Source of the DNA: Maribacter arenosus
GTDB lineage: Bacteria; Bacteroidota; Bacteroidia; Flavobacteriales; Flavobacteriaceae
DNA length: 64,000 bases
NCBI RefSeq assembly: GCF_014610845.1
Contig: NZ_JABTCG010000001.1
Location: 372,001 to 436,000 of the forward strand
Direction: 5' to 3'
Shown here: in pieces, positions 1 through 7,548 of the stretch
How positions within the stretch are numbered: the stretch's first letter is position 1
Layout: the number at the start of each line of letters is the position of its first letter
Position numbers and translations under genes: made by a program
Notes under the pieces: generated by a model
The model's database searches: none
What the model was told of the DNA's origin: nothing
The model's input: only the letters and a program-made list of their open reading frames with translations

Positions 1-603
1 ACAAAATATATGGGAGGACACTCTGATATTTGCGCTGGGGCAGTGGCTTCTACCCAAGAAAATATGGAACGAATTTTTCAATTGGCGAAAAATCTAGGAG
101 GTAGTTTAAGCGATTATACGGTATGGCTATTAGAACGAAGTATTAAGACTATGGGAATCCGCGTAAAGGCCCAGAATACCAATGCCCAACATATGGCAGA
201 GTATCTTGCAGCCCATTCCGACATAAATAAAGTCTACTATCCCGGATTACCCGACCATCCTGGTCATGAATTGGCCAAAACACAAATGTCAGGATTTGGT
301 GGAATGTTATCTTTTGAATTGGATCAAGCGTATGATGCATCCCAATTTCAAAAAGCCTTGAAATTAATAAAACCATCGATGAGTTTGGCCGGGGTTGAAA
401 GTACGGTACTGTCACCTACACAGACTTCACATGCCCTTATTGGACCCGAAGAACGCAAAAATCAGGGAATAGCGGACGGACTTATTCGGTTTTCAGTAGG
501 CATTGAAGAACCGGAAGATTTGATTTTTGATATTGAACAGGCTTTAAAAGAGATAAAGAAAGGGAATAAAGCTGGTCTCTTTAAAGAGCAGTTGACTAAA
601 TAG
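1..603 (+). CDS. Cys/Met metabolism PLP-dependent lyase, C-terminal part (5' truncated by window edge)
   Basis: This is the C-terminal half of a trans-sulfuration enzyme (cystathionine gamma-synthase / beta- or gamma-lyase / methionine gamma-lyase family), which makes or breaks C-S bonds in cystathionine, homocysteine or methionine in the cytoplasm. Translation from base 1 reads T-K-Y-M-G-G-H-S-D, the family's PLP-binding segment, so the Schiff-base lysine is at bases 4-6. The gene therefore begins before the window and the ATG at base 10 is internal. About 200 residues follow, including the usual LAGVEST...P..(S/T)H region (SLAGVESTVLSPTQTSHA) and the C-terminal R(F/L)SVG(I/V)E motif. The family member cannot be settled because the substrate-specific N-terminal half is missing. 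Confidence 0.93.
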   Translation, partial: TKYMGGHSDICAGAVASTQENMERIFQLAKNLGGSLSDYTVWLLERSIKTMGIRVKAQNTNAQHMAEYLAAHSDINKVYYPGLPDHPGHELAKTQMSGFGGMLSFELDQAYDASQFQKALKLIKPSMSLAGVESTVLSPTQTSHALIGPEERKNQGIADGLIRFSVGIEEPEDLIFDIEQALKEIKKGNKAGLFKEQLTK

Positions 604-682
604 CCTTACTTTGTAGAGATTCAAATAAGTGCGCATTGCTACCTTATATTCGAAATGATTACACTTTAAATACTATTAATAG

Positions 683-1405
683 ATGAAATTAGACATCTTG
701 GTTTTCGGTTCGCATCCCGATGATGCTGAACTTGGTGCAGGAGCCACTATAGCAAAGGAAATTGCCAACGGCAAAAAAGTGGGTATCATTGATTTGACCC
801 GTGGTGAATTGGGAACAAGAGGTTCTGCCGAAATCAGGGAAAAGGAGGCAGCAGCATCGGCCGAAATCTTGGGGGTTGCCGTTCGGGAAAATCTGGAATT
901 TGCAGACGGCTTTTTTATAAATGACAAAAAGCATAGAATGGGCGTGATACGCATGTTGAGGAAATATTGCCCTGATATCGTCCTGTGCAATGCTATTGAA
1001 GATCGGCATATAGATCACGGTATGGGTAGCAAATTGGTTAGCGATGCCTGTTTTTTAAGTGGATTGGTGAAGATAGACTCGAAAATGGAGGGTGATGATC
1101 ATTGGCAAGAACCATGGCGTCCCAAGCACGTCTACCACTATATTCAATGGAAGAATATAAAGCCGGATTTTGTTGTAGATGTTTCTGGTTATATCGATAA
1201 AAAAATCGAGGCTATCTTAGCGTATTCTTCACAATTTCATGACCCCAATAGTGATGAGCCAGAGACACCCATCAGTAGTAAGAATTTTTTGGATAGTGTA
1301 AATTATCGGGCAAGGGACTTAGGCCGTTTGATAGGGGTAGACCACGGAGAAGGATTCACTACGGAGCGTTTCCCTGGCATAAATAGATTGGAAGATTTGA
1401 TTTAA
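683..1405 (+). CDS. bshB1: Bacillithiol biosynthesis deacetylase BshB1
   Basis: Zinc-dependent LmbE-family deacetylase that removes the acetyl group from GlcNAc-malate, the second step of bacillithiol synthesis in the cytoplasm. The 240-residue protein has the family's N-terminal metal motif GSHPDDAEL (residues 9-17), the D-L-T-R-G-E-L-G-T-R-G segment near residue 40, the D-R-H-x-D-H metal/catalytic segment near residue 110 and a C-terminal GVDHGEGF. Length and motif order match BshB1 of Bacteroidota closely. Its stop codon overlaps that of the convergent histidine kinase. The other bacillithiol genes (bshA, bshC) are not in this window. Confidence 0.95.
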   Translation: MKLDILVFGSHPDDAELGAGATIAKEIANGKKVGIIDLTRGELGTRGSAEIREKEAAASAEILGVAVRENLEFADGFFINDKKHRMGVIRMLRKYCPDIVLCNAIEDRHIDHGMGSKLVSDACFLSGLVKIDSKMEGDDHWQEPWRPKHVYHYIQWKNIKPDFVVDVSGYIDKKIEAILAYSSQFHDPNSDEPETPISSKNFLDSVNYRARDLGRLIGVDHGEGFTTERFPGINRLEDLI

Positions 1406-3459
1406 CCTGCTTTCTTTAATTTGTTCCTGACTTTAGGCAAAGTAAAATAAAAGCAAGAACCATTGGGCGCAGCGCTTTCGACCCATATTTTACCATTGTT
1501 CTTTTCTACCATTTCCTTACAGAGCGACAATCCTAAACCTGTGCCTTTTTCGTCGTTCGTACCATAAGTAGTCACATTCGAATTTTTTTCAAAAATTTTC
1601 TTTTGGGTGGCCTCATCAATACCAACCCCGGTATCACGAACCGAAATTTCCCATGCGGTGCTCCGTTCAACGGCATCAAAGGTTATATACCCCCTCTCAG
1701 GAGTGAATTTTATGGCATTGCTCATAAGATTGCGTATGACAATATCGATTTGGTCACTATCTACCCACGTATGGATATTCGTGCTCATTTTATTAACAAT
1801 AGTGAGGGATTTCGCTTTGGCGGTTTCAGAAAGTAGATTTATATTTTCATTTACCAGATTATCAATTGAAACAATACTAGGTTTGGTTACGGATCCATTC
1901 ATTTGCGTTCGGCCCCACGATAATAAATTATTAAGTGTAAATGATATATGGTCTATATCCGAACTAAGTTTGGGGATAAACTGCAAGAACTCCTTACTAT
2001 CTATTTCCCCATCCTTGTAAAGTTTCAATAGTCCTTGGAAAGCAGCGATCGGACCTCTTAAATCATGACCGATTATAGAGAATAATTTGTCTTTGGTTTC
2101 ATTGATATCGCGAAGCTCCTTCTCATTTTCAACCAATTTTGCGGTTTTATGGTAAAGCTCTACATTCAGTCTTTTCTGGATTTTTTCATTTCTTCTTACA
2201 ATCAGGGTCACAATCAAGAATATGGTGAGAATGAGTAAGGCGGCATAGATATACCTTTTTTGACTGGCGAGCGCTTTTTCATTTTCGACAATGAGATCTT
2301 CTTTCTGTTTTTCAAAATCAAGCTTTGTGACCAACATGGTAAGATTTTTTTCATTTTTATTGGCCATGATCGTATCATGAAGGGTATGATATAGTTCATG
2401 GAATTTTAAAGCTGATACATAATCTTCTTTGTTCTTATTTATTTGATATAAGATTTTCGCACTTCTTTGAGTTTCTTCATAAAACTTTATTTTCTTTGAA
2501 ATAGAGAAGGCCTTTAAGGCATACAGTTCGGATAAGCTATCTTTTTGTTGGCCTAAATAAGTTTCAGATATACCATTTAACATCGTGGTTTCCCCTCGAT
2601 TATCTTCCACATTTTTATGGATCATTTCACTTTGCTTGTACCAATATAGGGCCCATTTATAATCCCCTCCCTTCAGGTAGGTCTTACCTTTGACCTCATA
2701 GGCATAGGCTAACCAGTCCATTATATTATGCTTTTCAAAAACAGTTAGACTACTGTTTATATTGAACATGGCATACTCCAATTCGCCCATATCCGCATAG
2801 ACCGAAGCCAAATTACTCAATGTTTCTGCCGTATAGATTTCATTGCCTATTCTTTCATTGATTTTTTTAACGATTTTATAAAAATGAATAGCTTGGTCGT
2901 AATCGTACTGCGAAGCATAAAGATTGGCGATATTTTCATTGATGATAGATAACATTTCATCATCAGCGATATGGGTAGCAAGTTCTATACCCTGTAAATA
3001 ACGACTTAACGCCTCTGCATAATCCCCTTTATAATAATAAACACTAGCTATATTGTTTTCTATGTTGAGGATTAATTTTTCATCATTGATATCTTTGGCC
3101 AAAAGCAGCGCTTTTTGATAGTAGGCTATCGATTGGTCATATTTACCTTGATCCTCATAGTAGGTGCCTAATCCGAATAAGGACTTACTTTGGCCGAGTT
3201 CATCATTGGCATCTGAAGCATTGGTATAAGCCTCTTTTGAAAGTAAATAAAGACTATCGGATTTATAATAGCGCATCTCTTCGCCTAAATCATTGAGCAA
3301 AGTGATATGTAGGCTGTCTTTAGGGCTAAAATCCCTTTTTTTGCGCAAATGGTTGATTTGGTCTAGAAGACTATCCCTACGTGGTATTTGGGAATGTACT
3401 TCGGCATATCCAAGAGATAGAAAAACCAGTAGCAAAGCTAACTTTTTCAGTTGGGACAT
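1402..3459 (-). CDS. TPR-repeat sensor histidine kinase
   Basis: A membrane sensor kinase of about 685 residues. I place the start at 3459 (MSQLKK...), which gives a clean signal peptide (LALLLVFLSLGYAEVHSQ); an ATG at 3486 adds nine residues. The N-terminal 350 residues are periplasmic-type tetratricopeptide repeats (repeated A-x3-Y..A patterns). One transmembrane helix follows (YIYAALLILTIFLIVTLIV), then a coiled coil and a HisKA/HATPase core: H-box IGHDLRGP, N-box NLMSNAIKFTP, G1 DTGVGI and G2 GTGLGLSL. No response regulator gene is adjacent, so it is an orphan kinase. TATCGA-type direct repeats lie about 125-150 bases upstream. The ligand is unknown. Confidence 0.92.
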   Translation of the reverse strand: MSQLKKLALLLVFLSLGYAEVHSQIPRRDSLLDQINHLRKKRDFSPKDSLHITLLNDLGEEMRYYKSDSLYLLSKEAYTNASDANDELGQSKSLFGLGTYYEDQGKYDQSIAYYQKALLLAKDINDEKLILNIENNIASVYYYKGDYAEALSRYLQGIELATHIADDEMLSIINENIANLYASQYDYDQAIHFYKIVKKINERIGNEIYTAETLSNLASVYADMGELEYAMFNINSSLTVFEKHNIMDWLAYAYEVKGKTYLKGGDYKWALYWYKQSEMIHKNVEDNRGETTMLNGISETYLGQQKDSLSELYALKAFSISKKIKFYEETQRSAKILYQINKNKEDYVSALKFHELYHTLHDTIMANKNEKNLTMLVTKLDFEKQKEDLIVENEKALASQKRYIYAALLILTIFLIVTLIVRRNEKIQKRLNVELYHKTAKLVENEKELRDINETKDKLFSIIGHDLRGPIAAFQGLLKLYKDGEIDSKEFLQFIPKLSSDIDHISFTLNNLLSWGRTQMNGSVTKPSIVSIDNLVNENINLLSETAKAKSLTIVNKMSTNIHTWVDSDQIDIVIRNLMSNAIKFTPERGYITFDAVERSTAWEISVRDTGVGIDEATQKKIFEKNSNVTTYGTNDEKGTGLGLSLCKEMVEKNNGKIWVESAAPNGSCFYFTLPKVRNKLKKAG

Positions 3460-3584
3460 TAGATTTTTTTTCTGTTTCAACGGCATACTATTGAAAACAC
3501 CTATTGGATTAAGGGAATAAAAGTAAATCCCATTCCTATGGTTTGATAATAAATGTTGTGAAAGCCCAATTTTTGTGTGTTTTG

Positions 3585-3611
3585 TCTATAAAAAAGTGCA
3601 TTTAGTCGATA
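3585..3611 (-). promoter_or_regulatory. TATCGA/TATAGA direct repeat upstream of the TPR kinase
   Basis: Read on the minus strand this stretch holds TATCGA (3611-3606) and TATAGA (3590-3585) with a pitch of exactly 21 bp, two helical turns. That spacing fits a dimeric regulator binding one face of the DNA, as LytTR-type regulators do. A similar set of repeats occurs at 56576-56642. Binding is inferred, not shown. Confidence 0.4.
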
Positions 3612-3703
3612 AACCAGCGTGATTTTAACAATAGGGATTCACCAATCATAGATTTTCTTAAATATAGTTTTTAGCAATCTTTTAAAATTATACCCTGTTT
3701 AGT

Positions 3704-3734
3704 TGGAAAGATCAAGGAAAAAAAATTAACTTTG
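3704..3734 (+). promoter_or_regulatory. Promoter of tRNA-His (TTG-N20-TAACTTTG)
   Basis: The -33 element TTG (3704-3706), a 20-bp spacer and the -7 element TAACTTTG (3727-3734) match the Bacteroidota housekeeping promoter consensus. Transcription would begin a few bases before the tRNA 5' end at 3749. Confidence 0.75.
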
Positions 3735-3748
3735 CCACCGCTTTAAAT

Positions 3749-3823
3749 GGTGGTTGTAGCTCAGCTGGTTAGAGCGCTGGATTGTGGTTCCAGAGGTCGC
3801 CGGTTCGAACCCGGTCTTCCACC
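3749..3823 (+). tRNA. tRNA-His(GTG)
   Basis: Cloverleaf: D-arm GCTC...GAGC, anticodon stem CTGGA/TCCAG (3777-3781 and 3789-3793) around loop TTGTGGT with anticodon GTG (3784-3786), T-arm GCCGG-TTCGAAC-CCGGT. The extra 5' G at 3749 (G-1) opposite C at 3823 is the hallmark of tRNA-His. The acceptor strands GTGGTTG (3750-3756) and CTTCCAC (3816-3822) pair at five of seven positions, leaving two adjacent U:U oppositions (positions 5:68 and 6:67). CCA is not fully encoded. A promoter precedes it and a terminator follows, so it is a single-gene transcript. Confidence 0.96.
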
Positions 3824-3832
3824 CTATAATAC

Positions 3833-3865
3833 AAAAACCCTGACGAGAATCGTCAGGGTTTTTTT
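3833..3865 (+). terminator. Rho-independent terminator after tRNA-His (bidirectional form)
   Basis: Perfect 13-bp stem AAAAACCCTGACG (3833-3845) / CGTCAGGGTTTTT (3851-3863) with a 5-base loop, followed by more T. The A-rich 5' flank means it can also end the converging peptidase transcript that stops at 3879. Confidence 0.9.
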
Positions 3866-3878
3866 ATACTGAGGCTTC

Positions 3879-5435
3879 TTATTTTGAAACTTTATCCACG
3901 ACAATTTTTTGATCTCGATTGGCTATCTCCCATGCCGTAAGGAAAATCAATCGGGTTCTGTTCTCCAAGAGATCATAATTTATTTTATCAGGGGTGTCTG
4001 TAGGTCTGTGATAATCATCATGGGTTCCATTAAAATAAAAAATGATAGGAATGTTATTTTTGGCAAAGTTATAGTGATCACTCCTATAATAGAAGCGATT
4101 GGGATCGTTCTCATTATTATAGGTATAATCGAATTCAATGTTCATGTGTTTTTTATTTACTTCCTCTGAAAGGTTGTGTAAATCCGTGCTTAATTTATCG
4201 GAACCGATCAAATAAATATAATTACGGTTCCCGTCACGTTTGGGATCTATTCTACCGATCATATCAATATTCAAATTGGCCACCGTTTGTTCTAAAGGAA
4301 ATATTGGATCTATATCTGTATAATATTGGGAACCTAAAAGCCCTTTTTCCTCACCTGTTACATGAAGAAAAACAAGGGATCGCTTTGGGGCATAACCGGC
4401 ATCAGCCGCTTTTTTAAAGGCCTCCGCAATTTCCAAGAGGGCAACGGTTCCGGAACCATCATCATCTGCACCATTGTTGATTTCCCCGTTTTTGGTTATT
4501 CCAATATGATCTAAATGCGATGAGATTACTACATATTCATCAGGTTTGGAAGCTCCTTTTACCACTGCCACGACATTTTCCGAATATATGGCATCACTCT
4601 GGGAGATAATATCCAGGTTGAGGTCCGTGGGTAAAATTTTCGTCGTAGAAGACTTTAAGATGTCAGGGTATAATGCTGTTGCGGCCTTTTGGTCCAAAAC
4701 AATATTCAAGAAATCGGAATCTTGGGTGATAAGGGTTGGATCACTAGAGGGGCGCTCTTTCATTTTGTTGAAATAATTTTGATATCCTCTAAAGTTGGTT
4801 TCATCAAAATATAACATCCCAAGTCCACCGTGGTCCTTAATGGCTTTTGAACGTAGCCCATAAGCATCTGACACTTTACTCCATATAGAGTTTTTATGGG
4901 TACCTGTTATCTTGAAAGTACCATCATCGTTCATAGGTTCGCCAAATTTTACCAAGACCAACTTACCTCGAACATCTAGACCTGAATAATCATTATAATT
5001 ATCATCATGAATGCCATATCCTGCATATACGATATCCGTAAAATGTCCTTTAGCCCCCTCAAAAGCCAGAAAATCTTCCCCAAGAACATAGTCGGTACCA
5101 TTGATTTGAATAACGCCTATAGGCATTTTGTCAATTTCCAAAGGAACCTCCTGATAATAGTCGCCATTTCCATTTGCTGCGGGAATACCCAAAGAAATAT
5201 ATTCATCCTTTATATATGCTGCCGCTTTATGTTGTCCTGGTGTCCCTGTTTCCCGACCTTCAAATTCATCCGAAGCATAAATAAATAGATGTTCTTTTAA
5301 TTCTTCGGCAGTTATGGTCGCCGCAAACTTGATTTCGGCCGATAGATGAGGGTTTCCCGATTTTTCAGGAACTGTGGTTTGTGATGAATTACAGGCCATT
5401 ACCAAACCGACGGCCATTAAAATCAATTTATTCAT
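3879..5435 (-). CDS. M28-family zinc aminopeptidase lipoprotein with PA domain
   Basis: Secreted metallopeptidase of 518 residues. The N-terminus MNKLILMAVGLVMAC is a lipoprotein signal with Cys15 as the lipidation site (-2 Met is a little unusual). A protease-associated (PA) domain lies about residues 130-240, and the M28 domain about 285-500. The di-zinc ligands are visible in order: SSHLDHIG (His), NGADDDGSGT (Asp), TGEEKG (Glu-Glu), NIDMIGR (Asp) and GTHDDYHRPTDTP (His). Members cleave N-terminal residues from peptides outside the cytoplasm. It is monocistronic and convergent with the tRNA-His terminator. A TATTTTTG -7 box candidate lies on the minus strand at 5475-5468. Confidence 0.92.
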   Translation of the reverse strand: MNKLILMAVGLVMACNSSQTTVPEKSGNPHLSAEIKFAATITAEELKEHLFIYASDEFEGRETGTPGQHKAAAYIKDEYISLGIPAANGNGDYYQEVPLEIDKMPIGVIQINGTDYVLGEDFLAFEGAKGHFTDIVYAGYGIHDDNYNDYSGLDVRGKLVLVKFGEPMNDDGTFKITGTHKNSIWSKVSDAYGLRSKAIKDHGGLGMLYFDETNFRGYQNYFNKMKERPSSDPTLITQDSDFLNIVLDQKAATALYPDILKSSTTKILPTDLNLDIISQSDAIYSENVVAVVKGASKPDEYVVISSHLDHIGITKNGEINNGADDDGSGTVALLEIAEAFKKAADAGYAPKRSLVFLHVTGEEKGLLGSQYYTDIDPIFPLEQTVANLNIDMIGRIDPKRDGNRNYIYLIGSDKLSTDLHNLSEEVNKKHMNIEFDYTYNNENDPNRFYYRSDHYNFAKNNIPIIFYFNGTHDDYHRPTDTPDKINYDLLENRTRLIFLTAWEIANRDQKIVVDKVSK

Positions 5436-5537
5436 GAATATTTAATTAGGAATTACCTACGGAATATCAAAAATAATGAAAACCTTATAATATGTGCTTT
5501 TTAAATGAACTATAACATCATTACCGATTTTCATTTT

Positions 5538-6377
5538 TTAGGATTTGGCCTGCAGGTATTGCGTAGGGGAGATTCCTTTTTGTGCCTTGAATTGACGATT
5601 GAAATTTGAAATGGAATTAAAACCGGATCGGTCGGCTATTTGTGCTATGGAAAGGTTAGAGCTATGGAGCAACTGGCTCGCATGTTCCAGTCTCAATTCA
5701 ATTAAAAATTGAAAAAACGTTTTGTTTGTCTGTTTTTTGAAAAAACGACAGAACGCATTTGGGGTCATATATGCAAGTTCTGCTACCGTTGCGAGACTTA
5801 TATCGTTTTGAAAGGAATTGACAACAAAATCAAATACCGACTGCAAACGTTGCCCATCCCGACTCCCAATTTGTTTAGGATACATAAAGCCCGTAAGTAC
5901 TTCCCGTTTTGCCTGACAAAGTATTTTAATCAATCGAAGAAGATTGATAAAGCGGGTTAGCTTATCCTGATCCGGAATCTGACATAATAACTTATGAACC
6001 TCCTCTTTATGGGATAACAGTTTAAAACCATTCTTTGCATTCGTGAAAAATGGACGGATTTCCTCCAAATCAGCTAATTCGAATAGATATTCCCCAAAGG
6101 AATCCCTGGTAAAAAATAAGGAAATCATTTTTACCTTCCGTACGGTTCTATCGCTTTGGAAAAGATGTGGACAATTTGGGCCGATGACAAAAAATTCCCC
6201 ATTTTGGAAATGGTGGATGCTATCCCCAGTAATTAATTTTCCTTGCCCTTTTAGTATCAGACTCAATTGCAACTCTTTATGTTGGTGCAATTGGTTGTAG
6301 AATGCTTCCGATTCATCAACCTGGACAATCAGATTTTGGTTCAAGGGCTTTGCTATCTTAAATGGTAGGACTTTCAT
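5538..6377 (-). CDS. AraC-family transcriptional regulator, probable regulator of hydroxyproline catabolism
   Basis: 279-residue regulator: an N-terminal cupin ligand domain (residues about 10-110, with HQHKELQLSLILKGQG and FFVIGPNCPHLF) and a C-terminal double helix-turn-helix (about 180-279, with SLATVAELAYMTPNAFCRFFKKQ and SIAQIADRSGFNSISNFNRQFK). It is divergent from the hydroxyproline genes starting at 6523, with a shared 145-bp control region. Regulation of that operon is inferred from position. A pair of TTATGCAA direct repeats sits just before its start codon and could be its own operator. Confidence 0.9.
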   Translation of the reverse strand: MKVLPFKIAKPLNQNLIVQVDESEAFYNQLHQHKELQLSLILKGQGKLITGDSIHHFQNGEFFVIGPNCPHLFQSDRTVRKVKMISLFFTRDSFGEYLFELADLEEIRPFFTNAKNGFKLLSHKEEVHKLLCQIPDQDKLTRFINLLRLIKILCQAKREVLTGFMYPKQIGSRDGQRLQSVFDFVVNSFQNDISLATVAELAYMTPNAFCRFFKKQTNKTFFQFLIELRLEHASQLLHSSNLSIAQIADRSGFNSISNFNRQFKAQKGISPTQYLQAKS

Positions 6378-6386
6378 TTTATGAAA

Positions 6387-6405
6387 TTATGCAAATATTA
6401 TGCAA
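6387..6405. promoter_or_regulatory. TTATGCAA direct repeats, 11-bp pitch
   Basis: Two identical octamers TTATGCAA at 6387-6394 and 6398-6405, one helical turn apart, 10-28 bases upstream of the AraC-type gene. Same-face tandem half-sites are how AraC-family proteins often bind. The site is a candidate operator; binding is inferred. Confidence 0.4.
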
Positions 6406-6489
6406 TAATTATAATCAAGTGAATAAAATAGGTTAATAAACGCATAGTATAAGATAATATTGATATAACATCTTGGCTTAGTTGGTCAG

Positions 6490-6497
6490 TATTTTTG
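6490..6497 (+). promoter_or_regulatory. -7 element of the hydroxyproline operon promoter
   Basis: TATTTTTG fits the Bacteroidota -7 consensus TAnnTTTG, 25 bases before the first start codon (6523). No TTG sits at the ideal -33 spacing (the nearest, 6473-6475, is 14 bases away), which fits a promoter that needs an activator. Confidence 0.45.
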
Positions 6498-6522
6498 TAT
6501 CATACCAATTAAAAACAAAACT

Positions 6523-7452
6523 ATGCAGGTACAATGGCAAGGCGTAATGCCAGCGGTAACGACAAAATTCAATGCAGACGACACCCTTGATTTAAAAATG
6601 TTCCGTGTGAATATAGAAGCACAGCTGAATGCCGGGGTAAGTGGGATTATCCTAGGAGGAACCTTAGGGGAAGCAAGTACTTTGACCGATGATGAAAAGC
6701 GTATCCTTATTCAGGAAACCGTTAAAATCGTCGACGGGAAAGTCCCAGTGATCATAAACATTGCCGAACAGAGCACGAAAGATGCTATTCTGGCTGCCCA
6801 AAGGGCAAAGAAATATGGTGCCAGTGGCTTAATGATATTGCCACCCATGAGGTATAAGGCTACCGACTATGAAACCGTGGTATATTTTAAGGCCGTGGCC
6901 AAAAGTACCGATTTACCGATTATGATTTATAACAACCCAGTTGATTACAAGATAGAAGTGACCTTGGCTATGTTCGAGGAATTGTTAAAGGAATGCGATA
7001 ATATTAAAGCCGTCAAAGAATCGACCCGCGACATTACCAATATTACAAGAATCAGAAATAGATTTGGGAATCGATTGGCAGTACTCTGTGGAGTCGATAC
7101 CCTTGCATTGGAAAGTATACTTATGGGTGCCGATGGATGGGTGGCCGGACTAGTGTGTGCCTTTCCAGCCGAAACTGTGGCCATCCACGAATTGGTTAAA
7201 GCCGGAAGAGTAGCCGAGGCTATAGAAATATACCGATGGTTCTTACCTTTGTTAGAGTTGGATATTAGTCCACAATTGGTCCAGAACATCAAATTGGCCG
7301 AAGTTGGTACAGGAATCGGTACGGAAATAGTCAGGGCTCCGAGATTGCCATTGCAGGGCGAGGAAAGGACTAAAGTGCTAAAGTTAATCGAAGAAGGGTT
7401 GCGCACTAGGCCTAGTTTACCCGATTATAAATCCATGGCCCATAGTGTATAA
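6523..7452 (+). CDS. DHDPS-family lyase, probable 1-pyrroline-4-hydroxy-2-carboxylate deaminase
   Basis: 309-residue (beta/alpha)8 class I aldolase of the DapA/NAL family. Visible family features: GGTLGEASTLT (phosphate/carboxylate loop), MIYNNPVDY (catalytic Tyr) and NIKAVKESTRDI, whose Lys forms the Schiff base. The family covers several reactions. Here it is first in a four-gene set with 2,5-dioxovalerate dehydrogenase, hydroxyproline epimerase and a D-amino-acid oxidase-like enzyme, so the fitting activity is conversion of 1-pyrroline-4-hydroxy-2-carboxylate to 2,5-dioxopentanoate plus ammonia (LhpC role). True lysine-pathway DapA is less likely in this setting. Confidence 0.85.
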   Translation: MQVQWQGVMPAVTTKFNADDTLDLKMFRVNIEAQLNAGVSGIILGGTLGEASTLTDDEKRILIQETVKIVDGKVPVIINIAEQSTKDAILAAQRAKKYGASGLMILPPMRYKATDYETVVYFKAVAKSTDLPIMIYNNPVDYKIEVTLAMFEELLKECDNIKAVKESTRDITNITRIRNRFGNRLAVLCGVDTLALESILMGADGWVAGLVCAFPAETVAIHELVKAGRVAEAIEIYRWFLPLLELDISPQLVQNIKLAEVGTGIGTEIVRAPRLPLQGEERTKVLKLIEEGLRTRPSLPDYKSMAHSV

Positions 7453-7548
7453 TTATATCGATATATTCATAGAATTCTGTCGTCATTAAGGAAGAATTCG
7501 ATACATTGGTATGCGAATATTAATGGGACGTCTAGATAAACGATTAAA

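Noticed and set aside
7453-7548. Palindrome ATATCGATAT between lyase and aldehyde dehydrogenase genes
   Set aside because: AT-rich and short; expected by chance in this composition. It lacks the paired 21-bp spacing of the TATCGA clusters.
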